Assembly (NCBI GenBank): GCA_959599915.1
Contig: CAUGJE010000001.1
Location: 262,112 to 326,111 of the forward strand
Reading direction: 5' to 3'
DNA: 64,000 nt
DNA from: an uncultured Collinsella sp.
GTDB taxonomy: Bacteria; Actinomycetota; Coriobacteriia; Coriobacteriales; Coriobacteriaceae
The translations under genes and the position numbers were made by a program. Positions 8,401 through 17,300 of this stretch are shown here, piece after piece (the first letter of the stretch is position 1; every line of letters begins with the position of its first letter). The notes under the pieces are model-generated. The model was not told the origin of the DNA. It did not search any database and saw only the letters and a list, made by a program, of their open reading frames with translations.

Positions 8401-9055
8401 TAAGTGGAATGAGGTCAAGGGGTTCGGTGAAACCGGCCTTGCCGAGATGCGTGACCTCGGCATCGACATTACCTCCGACCTTGAGGGGGCGTTTGCGGTC
8501 GTGAACGACCCTCAGTGTTATAAATCGCGCGATATCCCTCGCGCTGCGAGTGATGTCAGGCGGGCGAAGAGCGAGATTGACCGTGCTAGGGAGAGCTTAA
8601 GGTCCGACGTTGCTAAGGAACTCGACGAATATCGCGCTTCGTTTGAGAGCGCGTATGACATGGATGCGGTGCCAGAGGAAGCGCGTCTCTCGCTTGCAGA
8701 GATTTTCGATCAAGCAGCGGCGAGACTCGCCGAAGAGCAGTCATCGCTGCGCATACGGACTTTCCTTGAGTCGTTTAAGGATACCAAGGCGGCAAGCATA
8801 GTTTCCCTGCTCAATCCACCTGCGGCCGCTTCTGCGCACACGCAAGAAAACGACGAGTCTGACGGGGAGGCCGCTGGGTCGCAGCCCGAGCCCGCCCGGA
8901 CCCAAGCGCCCATGACCTGTGCGCTGAGCTCGCTACGTGCGGGGGCTTATGGTAAACCGACCATCAAGAGTAGGCAGGATGTCGACGACTATCTCGAGGC
9001 GCTGCGCGCTGAGCTCGAGGCCAAGGTCGACGACGGAATCATCGTTACGAGGTAG
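5483..9055 (+). CDS. brxC: BREX ATPase BrxC
   Basis: The 1190-aa protein is full length for BrxC/PglY-like ATPases. A Walker A loop GFFGSGKSHMLK lies at about residues 65-76 and a Walker B strand with FFVDEAG at about 256-262, followed by VVVTSQE as a sensor-like strand. The middle contains a charged helical region (near 540-600) and the C-terminal third is helical with a short acidic Pro/Ala linker (about 1115-1150) before a conserved-looking tail. BrxC is the large P-loop NTPase of BREX, thought to act with BrxB and PglZ in the complex that senses or blocks phage DNA. It follows brxB directly and precedes pglZ by five bases. Confidence 0.9.
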   Translation: MKYEYMYEKPIDRPIDAVVKASSVEHLANELDEYVITPELAGHLNRFFDEYNDSDATGNGAWIAGFFGSGKSHMLKILAVLLEDQEVAGKHAVDYILPKLEDDPALRGAMEVARTRHPSESILFNIDIIAPNQGRTEAGGLLAAFIKVFNHHCGYFDGDQQHIAKMEYDLDREGLLDAFKARIEAATEKPWEDVRKAALLYGTKITAAFDEVCGNEPGTNGNVVSYYQQTYKPDIHAFALRVKEYIDAHGPGFRLNFFVDEAGQYIAKDSNLMTNLQSVAEELATVCDGASWVVVTSQENMEDTIGQMTDRSANDFSKIQARFKVKMQLTSKDAKEVIKQRLLAKSRDALPALGAMYDRYKDDFPVLFDFADGSKRYVGYRDEDDFVGTYPFVPYQFDLFITAMRGLSDYNAFTGKHHSTGARSMLGVFQEVGVELNRGDGSTEGQNLATFDSMFEGLRNSLKSEVYGAISIAETNLADMPMAIRVLKALLLVKYCKDFKATPGNLRVLLYGSFRQNTATLEQEIKDALAELERQLYIRRNPNSNIYEYLTDDEKEIETEIRTTEIQTSDVRDKIGDAFKDIVGASRASYENGSFSHAFPYNLKVNGDAIGRSGNDLTVDIVTDAPSGGIVDVPTSGPKTLTVVLHDPNAFLNDVALFVKTNKYVNQASGSNEIRNAIIADKRAVLNAQSRKLRADLDELIGEARFYVSGVNITDSVSGSGKVAIECAVGELVRRSYTGLQQIVQNYTDRDVYNSCLPAQSMIDLPLPEYAQTVLSWIGIMGSGCAVTVGGDGTSSLIAHFTKDEYGWPDVAVRNAVATLYAAGRVEIRKAGSLLEGTALAQALKVGRDMDKLVVAKVEAVSPERLASIKSSFRKLVGTNPVGGDAKSIAGEMVTYLEQEVPAFRAAEGRASTYPFATEFTGKLNKLNAALGAVNADWKWLVDQFPEKADALAEDKVDLSSMKQFIEGSPLAVKWNEVKGFGETGLAEMRDLGIDITSDLEGAFAVVNDPQCYKSRDIPRAASDVRRAKSEIDRARESLRSDVAKELDEYRASFESAYDMDAVPEEARLSLAEIFDQAAARLAEEQSSLRIRTFLESFKDTKAASIVSLLNPPAAASAHTQENDESDGEAAGSQPEPARTQAPMTCALSSLRAGAYGKPTIKSRQDVDDYLEALRAELEAKVDDGIIVTR

Positions 9056-9060
9056 GAACT

Positions 9061-11640
9061 GTGGACATCGACGTTCATGAAATCGAGGACAGGATCAAGG
9101 GCCAGTTCAGCCTTGGTCATGCGACGTTGTTCTGGGAGGACGAGTCCGGCGAGTACGCCGAGACTGTCGCCTCTTTAGATTTGGACGGCGGCGCTATCCT
9201 CGACGCGACCGGTGCGGAACTTGCATGCAAGCGGACGATCCTTCGCGAGCGACCTGCCCATAATCTTGTTGTTTATCGTTCGGGTGCAAAGCCGCGTTTT
9301 CAGGATGACTTTCTATACGACATAAAGCTCGCTGCCACGCCCTTCACTTGCAAGATGGAAGGTATCTGGGCGAGCGAATGCGGCGTTCCTATGGCCCTTG
9401 CCGACGCACTCGCCGAACATGGACGCTTCTTCAACTCAAAGGAGCGTCGCAAGGCCCTCGCAGCAAGCGTGCTAAGTAAGAGTGACGACCGTTCTCTTCG
9501 TTTGGCGATGCTCGCCGCGTGCGTAGGATCGAGGGCGGAGATTCCTCGCGATGCCGTGCGTGATGTGGTGAAGAAGCTCCTCGCCGAGCTTGGGCGCGGG
9601 CAGGATAGGACGTTGCGAGCCATTTACGAGTGCGGGCTTGTCACAACGCTTTGGTCTGAGATCTTTGAAGTTGTGGGATATGCCGCACCCACGGGTGAAG
9701 ACCCGACCCTCGAAGACCTTGCTCTTAAGATGCTCAAGGCACGCTGTGCTGATCTCATTTGTGACAGTGTGTCGCTCAAGGCGGATGCCGCGCGAATACT
9801 CGCTGACCTTGCCGCTAGCAGCCGCACCAGCGATTCATATGACTCGCTGGCACGCGAATACTCCGACGCTGTCGTTTCATCGGTGGGCACTGACAAGCGT
9901 TCAATGGAGTCTATCGGCACTAACGATGCTCTGGCAGTCTTCGATGACTGGATTATCACAGATATGCTTGGACGTGCTCTCGACGGCACGCTGCACGCGG
10001 CTGATGCCCAAAACGAGCTAAACGTACGCCTGCATACTCACTGGTTTGAAGACTATGTCCACCAGTATGAGGCTCTGGCTGTTGCAGTCACGACGCTCGA
10101 GGGAATCGAGGCATATAAGACGGAATGCACCGCAGCGACAACCGAGAAGGATATCTTCGACGCGTACTGCGCCAATTGGTACCGCATCGACGAGGGATAC
10201 CGTTGCTTTGTGAATGCCATGCGCAATACGACCGCCCAGTTTAGGAGGAGGGCCAACGAGCTTGTGTCCAAGGTTGATGCTGCCTATGGCAAGTTTCTCG
10301 TTGACCTGACCGATCGCTGGCAACTGCATCTTATGGATTCGGGGGCCTATCCGCCCTCGTCTATTCCTCCGCAGTCGGGATTCTTCTGCGAGAAAGTCGA
10401 GAAAGAACTCCCGATGGCCGAGAAGGGCAAGCGTCTGGGCGTTATCGTTTCCGATGCGATGCGCTACGAGGTTGGTGCCGACCTTTCGACTCGTATCGCC
10501 GGCGGAGCCTTGTCTTCGGGACGTACCCTCGTGAGTGCGAGCTGCGAGGGAATGGCCTGCATGCTGCCGAGTTATACCCAGCTGGGTATGGCGGCACTAC
10601 TTCCTGAAGGGACTATGGAGGTCGACTTGGCCACGGCAAACGTGTTGAAGGGCGGCGATGCTACCGATGGGCTCGCCAATCGTCAAAAGGTCGTAGAGGC
10701 AGCGATTCCCGGTGCCATGCTCATCCAGGCGTCAAAAGTCCTTGAAGAGGGTTTGCCCAATGTCGAGGGCGCTCCGCTCGTGATGGTCTACCATAACGCG
10801 ATTGACAAGCGCGGTGACTCTCGCGACACCGAGGGCGAGGTCTTCGCAGCATGCGAAGATGCAATCACCCAGGTGATGAAGATTGCCGGTGAGCTTCTGC
10901 GCGCGGGATGCGGTAAGGTCCTCGTGACCGCCGATCACGGTTTCCTCTATCAAGATGGCCAAGTCGAAGAGTATAACTTTGCCGCGGCGGACGGTCTTAC
11001 CGATCTTGCCCATGCTTCCGGTCACAATCTTAGCCACGGCAGAGGATATGCCATGGGCTTGACGCTGCCAGAGAGCGACGTTCTAATTGAATACTCTTCA
11101 GCGCAACTTTCGCTTGGTGGCGAGGGGCGGTTCGCCTTCCCTCGAGGTATTACACGCTTGCGTTTGCGCAGCAGTGGCGCGCGCTATGTCCACGGCGGTG
11201 TTTCTCCGCAAGAGAATGTCGTTCCGGTGGTAACCATAAAACGAGTCGACGCTCGTCAGACGGCGGAGTGCACGGGGGTTCAGGGCTTCCTTTGCGGAAG
11301 GCCCGCCATTACCGGCTCAACGGTGACCCTCGACGTATACCAAACGGAGCCGTGCTCCGAGAAGGTGAATCCGCTGACCGTGCGCGTTGGCCTCTACGAC
11401 TCTGATGATGCGAGCCGCCTCCTTTGCGCCGAGGAACAGACGCTTGAGCTCGCAAGTGCGGCTCAGGGCTCCGAGGAGCGTAAGACCCGCGTCACGCTCC
11501 ACGTGACCGACGACGTGGACGACTGCGCCGCCGCAATTCTCAGGATAAGCGCGCGCGTGGGAAACACCAACCAGTTCGACGCCGAGTGGGAGCAGCGGCT
11601 CTCCGTGAACCGCGCGTTCGGCAACGACTTCGACTTCTAG
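9061..11640 (+). CDS. pglZ: BREX phosphatase-superfamily protein PglZ
   Basis: The 859-aa protein has the alkaline-phosphatase-superfamily core of BREX-1 PglZ: GVIVSDAMRYEVG (about 460-472), YHNAIDKRGD (about 579-588) and VTADHGFLYQ (about 621-630), which supply the metal-binding Asp and His residues. An N-terminal helical region and a C-terminal beta-rich extension complete the family layout. PglZ is the one component shared by all BREX types and probably acts as a nuclease or phosphatase regulator of PglX. The start is GTG at 9061 with GAGGTAGGAA before it. Here it lies before pglX; in the common type 1 order it lies after it. Confidence 0.9.
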   Translation: MDIDVHEIEDRIKGQFSLGHATLFWEDESGEYAETVASLDLDGGAILDATGAELACKRTILRERPAHNLVVYRSGAKPRFQDDFLYDIKLAATPFTCKMEGIWASECGVPMALADALAEHGRFFNSKERRKALAASVLSKSDDRSLRLAMLAACVGSRAEIPRDAVRDVVKKLLAELGRGQDRTLRAIYECGLVTTLWSEIFEVVGYAAPTGEDPTLEDLALKMLKARCADLICDSVSLKADAARILADLAASSRTSDSYDSLAREYSDAVVSSVGTDKRSMESIGTNDALAVFDDWIITDMLGRALDGTLHAADAQNELNVRLHTHWFEDYVHQYEALAVAVTTLEGIEAYKTECTAATTEKDIFDAYCANWYRIDEGYRCFVNAMRNTTAQFRRRANELVSKVDAAYGKFLVDLTDRWQLHLMDSGAYPPSSIPPQSGFFCEKVEKELPMAEKGKRLGVIVSDAMRYEVGADLSTRIAGGALSSGRTLVSASCEGMACMLPSYTQLGMAALLPEGTMEVDLATANVLKGGDATDGLANRQKVVEAAIPGAMLIQASKVLEEGLPNVEGAPLVMVYHNAIDKRGDSRDTEGEVFAACEDAITQVMKIAGELLRAGCGKVLVTADHGFLYQDGQVEEYNFAAADGLTDLAHASGHNLSHGRGYAMGLTLPESDVLIEYSSAQLSLGGEGRFAFPRGITRLRLRSSGARYVHGGVSPQENVVPVVTIKRVDARQTAECTGVQGFLCGRPAITGSTVTLDVYQTEPCSEKVNPLTVRVGLYDSDDASRLLCAEEQTLELASAAQGSEERKTRVTLHVTDDVDDCAAAILRISARVGNTNQFDAEWEQRLSVNRAFGNDFDF

Positions 11641-11650
11641 GACGGCAGAC

Positions 11651-14600
11651 ATGGACTCCAACAAGATAAAGAACCTGGCCTTCGGCGCCCGCGACGCATT
11701 GCGCGCCGAGGTTGCCGCGAGGATCGACGCCGTCCTGGAGCCCGGCAGCCCCGAGCGGCTCGACCTGCCCGAGAAGGTCAGGGGGCTCGAGACCGCCATC
11801 GACGACAAGGGTATGGACGCCGTCGTCGAGTCGACGGCGTACACCTGGTTCAACCGTCTGTGTGCGCTGCGCTTCATGGACGCGAAGGGCTACACGCCCG
11901 TTCCCGTGGTGACGCCGCGTCCGGGTACGACTCAGCCTGCGATTCTTACCGATGCCGCCCAGGGCATCTTCGACCCAGATTGGGGCTTTTCTCGCCTTGT
12001 GCGCGACCGCGGCAGAGCGTCCTCGCCGGCGGCAGCGGCTCCGGCGCGAACCGCACCGAGGCGGCCTACGGCGAGCTGCTGGTGGCGGTGTGCGACCGCT
12101 ACGCCGCGGCGATGCCCTACCTGTTCGGTGAGGCGGCGGCGTCGAGCCTCGTCATGCCGCAGGGGCTCCTCGCCGAGGGCTCGATCCTGCGCCGCATCGT
12201 CGAGGACATGGACGATGAGGAGTGCGAGACCGTCGAGGTGCTGGGCTGGCTCTACCAGTTCTACGTGGCGGAGCGCAAGGCGGAGTTCAACGGCAGCGAC
12301 CGCAAGGCGACCGCGGACGACATCGCGCCCGCCACGCAGCTGTTCACGCCCGACTGGATCGTGAAGTATCTCGTGGAGAACTCCCTCGGGCGCCTCTGGA
12401 TGCTCAACAACCCGGGCTCGGCGCTCGCCAACAAGATGGACTACTACATAGCACCCGAGGGCGAGACCGAGGATTTCATCAGGGTCTACTCGCCCGAGGA
12501 GCTGACGCTGTGCGACCCGGCGTGCGGATCGGGCCACATCCTCGTGTACGCCTTCGACCTGCTCTTCGAGATCTACCAGGAGGAGGGCTACTTCCCGGAG
12601 GACGTCCCGGCGCTCGTCCTGCAGAACAACCTCTTCGGCATGGAGATCGACGGCCGCGCCGCCGAGATCGCCAAGTTCGCGTTGGAGATGAAGGCGCGCG
12701 AGAAGGACCCCGATTTCTTCGAGAAGCATATCGACGCGAACGTGACGGTGCTCGAGCCCGTTGTGTTCGAACCCGGCGCTCTCTCGGGCGCGGGCCCGAT
12801 CGCTGGTGCGACCGAGCTTCTCGACGCATTCGAGCACATGACCGAGGTGGGCAGCCTCTATGTGCCCGCACCCGGTGACATGGCCGCCGTGGACAACGCC
12901 ATCGCGAGCTTCAGCGAGGATGACCTGATCGGGACGGGCATGCTCAAGAGGCTTCGCGCGATGAAGAGTGTGCTCGAGGCGTTGTCGCGCAGGGTTGACT
13001 GCGTGGTCGCAAATCCTCCGTATTTGACGAGAGGTCATTTTAATAGCTATATGAGCACCTGGACAAAGAATAAGTATCCAGATGAGAAAAATGATTTATG
13101 CACCTGTTTTATCAAACGAGGATTTAGCCTAGCCAAGACATGCGGTTATTCGAGCATGGTTACGATGCACTCATGGCTAACTCAACGTACCTATAAGGCG
13201 ATGAGGCGACTTGTAATTGATACCAAGGATATTGTCGCTTTGGTGGATTTGGGAGCTGGGGCTTTCGAACAAATTGCTGGGGATGTTGTTCAGGTCTGTG
13301 CGACGGTATTGTTTAGCGGGCATCCATTATTTACCGGTGTTTATATTGATCTGCAGGAATATAAGACGAGTTCTGCCAAAAGAGGTGCTTTAACGAGCGC
13401 AATAAAAGGCGATGAGCAGAAGTTCATCTACCATAAGAGCCTGAGTGATTTTGCAAGTCTGCCTGACTGCACTATTTCATACGGGCTTACGCCAGCAATG
13501 TGCAATGCGTTTTCCGGCAATGCGCTTCTCGGTGATTATGCTCCTGGGTCTGTAGGTATTCAGACGGGGAATAACACGAAGTTTATTAAAGCTTGGTGGG
13601 AAGTCGCATATGGAAATATTGGTTTTGGCCTGTCTTCAGTAAACGATCTGACGTTTGCTCCGCAAACTTGGTACCCACTTAATAAAGGCGGAGACTACCG
13701 AAAATGGTACGGGAATGATTTTGAAGTAATAAACTGGAAGAATGACGGGGAAAACGTTAAGCGTTTGCTTCCTAAAGAAACGCGACACGTTCAAGATTAT
13801 AGGCCAGAATATAAGTTTTCCGAGGTTGTTACTTGGTCAAAAATTGGCGGAGGTGCTTTTCGATTTAAGCCAAAGGGCTTCCTTTCCGACATGGCTGGAA
13901 TCGGAATTTACCCTCTCCGACATGCCAAGGCTATTCTTGGTCTACTCAACTCAAGTGTTGGGGATGAGTTTCTGAAAAAGATTTCACCAACCATTACTAA
14001 ATCAGTCGGTGAAGTAAGGAAGGTTCCGCTAAGCGAGGCGGTTCTTACCGATGAGTTGGACGCAGCCGTTGAACGGCTCATCGATTTGTCTCGAATAGAC
14101 TGGGATGCCTTCGAGATTTCCTGGCACCTCGACTACCATCCGCTTGCGCCTTCTGCGCGCGAACGCGCCGAGCAGCTTTCCTACGGTGTTTACTCTGATG
14201 CCCGCGCTGCCTCTGTCTCACTAATTTCGGAGAGGTTCAAGCGTTGGAGCGCCGATTGCGACGACCGCTTCAACGAACTCAAGTCCAACGAGGAGGAGCT
14301 CAATCGCATATTTGCGCGCATCTACGGCATGGAGGGTGAGGTGCCCATCGAGGTGCCAGAAGACAAGGTCTCGGTGCGCCGCGCTGACCTTGTACGTGAT
14401 GTGAAGTCTCTCGCCTCCTATGGTGTTGGCTGCATCATGGGCCGCTACTCCACCTTCTCACCCGGGTTGATTCTGGCCGACGTGCAGCAGACGGTGGATG
14501 ACTTCAAGGCAAAAGTTCCCAATGCCGAGTTCCTGCCCGATGAGGATGCCATCCTCCCCGTGCTTGACGGGGAGTGGTTCGGCGACGACATCGTGACTCA

Positions 14601-15111
14601 GTTCCGCAAGTGGCTCGAGGTGACCTATGGCGCCGAGACGCTTGACGAAAACATCAGGTTCATCGAGGACGCCCTGGGCAAGGACCTGCGCAAGTACTTC
14701 GTGAAGGAATTCTACAAGGACCACTGTGCGACCTATCAGGTGACGGGCGGCGGCAAGCGGCCCATCTATTGGATGTTCGCAAGCCCCAAGGGCAGCTTCC
14801 AAGTGCTTGTTTACATGCATCGTTACACGCCGAGCACGGCCGGCCAGATTCTGACCAAGTACCTGCGCGAGTACGTCGAGAAGCTCAACGCGAAGATCGG
14901 CCAGCTGGAGCAGAGTGACCGCGCCGCCGACAACCGCCAGGCGGACAAGTACCGCGCGGCGGTGCGCGAACTCACCGACTGGGAGCGCAACGTTATCTAC
15001 CCGCTGGCGAACGAGCGCGTGGACATCGACCTGGACGATGGCGTGAAGAAGAACTACAACAAGTTCCCGCACGCCTTGGCCAAGGTCGCGGGATTGAGCA
15101 CTTGGAGATAG
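11651..15111 (+). pseudogene. pglX: BREX adenine methyltransferase PglX, disrupted by a frameshift near 12,000
   Basis: Family-like sequence starts at the ATG at 11651 (MDSNKIKNLAFGARD) and runs to about residue 118 (GIFDPDWGFSRL). It then continues in the frame shifted by -1, which is open to 15111 and holds the rest: DPACGSGH SAM-binding motif at 12515-12538, NPPY catalytic motif at 13011-13022, the target-recognition region, and a helical C-terminus. The total of 3461 nt is one short of a multiple of three, so a one-base loss (or equivalent) between about 11,980 and 12,030 explains it; GGGG and TTTT runs lie there. An intact product would be about 1153 aa, normal for PglX, which makes the host N6-methyladenine mark. 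Sequencing error, a real mutation and on/off switching cannot be told apart. In frame 1 a missense tail would continue to 12364. Confidence 0.8.
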
Positions 15112-15119
15112 GACTGCGC

Positions 15120-17264
15120 ATGGACGCATTGGATAAAAAACTGAACGACGTATTTACGGGTTATGTAGTCCGTAAGGACCTCGTCAAGCTCGTGAAGGGC
15201 AATGCGGCGGTTCCCAGCTACGTGCTTGAGTACCTGCTGGGGCAGAATTGCGCCACCGATGACGAAGGCCAGATTGAGGCGGGCGTGGAGCGCGTGCGCA
15301 GCATCCTTGCCAAGCACTACGTGCAACGTGCCGAGGCTGGCGCTATACGTTCTGATATTAAGCAAATTGGCCAGAAGCGTATCATCGACAAGGTTTCCGT
15401 CACGCTCAACGAGAAGCGCGATGCCTATGAGGCGTCCTTTGAGAACCTGGGTGTATCCAAGGTCCTCGTGAGCTCCGACACAGTTAAGAAGAATCGTCGT
15501 CTGCTCGTTTCGGGTGTGTGGTGCATCGCCGATTTATCCTATGAGGCAAATGAGGCGCGCGATGAATCCCCCTATGTGCTCAATTCGCTTAAGCCTATTC
15601 AGATGTCACGTTTCGACTTTGAGGGCTTCGTTGCACGCCGTTCGCAATTTTCTGAGGACGAGTGGATTGACGTACTCATCCGCTCGATTGGCTTGGATCC
15701 TAATCAACTGGGTCGCCGTGCCAAATTGTTCCAGCTGACGCGCCTCGTGACCTATTGTGAGCGTAACTACAACTTGGTTGAGCTGGGTCCCAAGGGCACT
15801 GGCAAAAGCCATGTGTTCAGTGAGTTCAGCCCGCACGGTATCCTCATCTCGGGCGGCGAGGTGACGCCGGCAAAGCTATTCGTGAACAACTCCACGGGCA
15901 AGATCGGTTTGGTTGGCTACTGGGATTGTGTGGCCTTCGACGAGTTCGCGGGCAAGAATAAAAAGCCCAAGGCCGATATCGTTGACATCATGAAGAACTA
16001 TATGGCCAACAAGAGCTTTAGTCGCGGTATTGAACAGGTGACGGCAGAGGCGTCTATGGTGTTCGTGGGCAATACCAGCCACGATGTGAGCTATATGATC
16101 AACAAGACGGACCTGCTCGAGGATTTGCCTCCCGTCTATCATGACCCCGCGTTTATTGATCGCTTGCATGCCTATATCCCTGGCTGGGAGATGGGTATCA
16201 TCCGTGGCGACATGTTCTGCAGTGATTTTGGCTTTATCGTTGACTACCTTGCCGAGGCCTTGCGTGCTATGCGTCCTATGGACTATTCGGGTGAGGTCGA
16301 TCGGTTCTTCGAGCTTTCGAGCAGTATCTCGACGCGCGACCGTGACGGCGTGGTAAAGACGTGCGCGGGCCTGATGAAAATTCTGTTCCCCGGGCGCAAT
16401 GAGACCGCTGAGGAGGCCGCTGAGATCGTCGAGTTCGCTTTGGAGCTGCGCAAGCGCGTGAAGGACACGCTCGTTCGCATTGACGAGACCTTCGAGCGTG
16501 TTGACTTTGCCTATCGCCCCAAGGGGGGAGGCGCCTGGAAACAGGTGGCAACGCTCGAGGAGCTTGACTATCCCGCGACGTATCACTCGCTGGACAAGGT
16601 ACCTTGGGAGGGCGACAAGAGCGGAATACTCGCGAACGACGAGCTCGAGATGTCTGTTCAAGCCGATAGACACGCCGCCGAGGCGCCCGTTGATGCGTCT
16701 GTCGTGCCTGCTGAGGTTGAAACTGCTCCCGCCGCGCAGTCTCAGCCGAAGCCAGCGGTGCGCAAGCCTGGAGCTGGGCACATTGCCCTGCGCGAGAACC
16801 AACGTGGCGTTTCCTACGAGAAGCTCTTTGGTGCCTACTTGGATGGGGCGCAGAACGTTGAGATTATTGATCCGTACGTGCGCACGTTCCACCAGTGTCG
16901 CAACGTAATGGAGCTGCTTGAAGTGGTCGTGCGTCATTGCAAGTTTGACGTGACTTCGGTAAAGGTGCATCTGATCACAGCTCCCGACGAATATTCCGAT
17001 TCCAAGCAGGAGGAATACCTGGAGCAAATCAGGGAGTCCATGTCTCCCTTGGGCCTTGATTTTACTTGGAAGATTGATCGTAGCGGTGCGCTTCATGCGC
17101 GACATCTCAAGATTGATAGCAAGTGGGACATCCTGCTCGATCGTGGGTTGGATATTTGGCAACGCTTCGATAGCGGCAACGCTTTTAGCATCGAGAACCG
17201 CCTACCCGAAATGCGTCGCGTGAAGGCATTTGAGCTTACGTACATGAAGGTGAGCGAACAATAG
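15120..17264 (+). CDS. brxL: BrxL AAA+ protein with C-terminal MIT_C (phospholipase D-like) domain
   Basis: The 714-aa protein starts MDALDKKLNDVFTGYVVRKD, the typical BrxL N-terminus, at ATG 15120 (a TTG 18 bases earlier is possible). The AAA+ core has Walker A ELGPKGTGKSH at about 221-231 and Walker B VAFDEFAG at about 270-277. After an Ala/Pro/Val-rich linker (about 520-555) comes a final domain (about 560-710) with IIDPYVRTFHQ, a HLITAPDE strand, and HARHLKIDSKWDILLDRGLD near 657. This matches the MIT_C fold of MITD1, a phospholipase D-like module. No Ser-Lys Lon protease dyad region is visible. BrxL forms DNA-binding ring ATPases needed for phage exclusion. It follows pglX by eight bases. 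Confidence 0.85.
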   Translation: MDALDKKLNDVFTGYVVRKDLVKLVKGNAAVPSYVLEYLLGQNCATDDEGQIEAGVERVRSILAKHYVQRAEAGAIRSDIKQIGQKRIIDKVSVTLNEKRDAYEASFENLGVSKVLVSSDTVKKNRRLLVSGVWCIADLSYEANEARDESPYVLNSLKPIQMSRFDFEGFVARRSQFSEDEWIDVLIRSIGLDPNQLGRRAKLFQLTRLVTYCERNYNLVELGPKGTGKSHVFSEFSPHGILISGGEVTPAKLFVNNSTGKIGLVGYWDCVAFDEFAGKNKKPKADIVDIMKNYMANKSFSRGIEQVTAEASMVFVGNTSHDVSYMINKTDLLEDLPPVYHDPAFIDRLHAYIPGWEMGIIRGDMFCSDFGFIVDYLAEALRAMRPMDYSGEVDRFFELSSSISTRDRDGVVKTCAGLMKILFPGRNETAEEAAEIVEFALELRKRVKDTLVRIDETFERVDFAYRPKGGGAWKQVATLEELDYPATYHSLDKVPWEGDKSGILANDELEMSVQADRHAAEAPVDASVVPAEVETAPAAQSQPKPAVRKPGAGHIALRENQRGVSYEKLFGAYLDGAQNVEIIDPYVRTFHQCRNVMELLEVVVRHCKFDVTSVKVHLITAPDEYSDSKQEEYLEQIRESMSPLGLDFTWKIDRSGALHARHLKIDSKWDILLDRGLDIWQRFDSGNAFSIENRLPEMRRVKAFELTYMKVSEQ

Positions 17265-17300
17265 GGTAGTATGCGCCGTCCATTTTGAAGGGGGGACCCA

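Noticed and set aside
11975..12035. Programmed -1 ribosomal frameshift in pglX
   Set aside because: No X-XXY-YYZ slippery heptamer is in frame at the transition and no clear downstream pseudoknot is seen; an indel is simpler.
12222..12878. Open frame inside pglX on the plus strand
   Set aside because: Arg/Gly-rich translation with no motif; the methyltransferase motifs are in the other frame.
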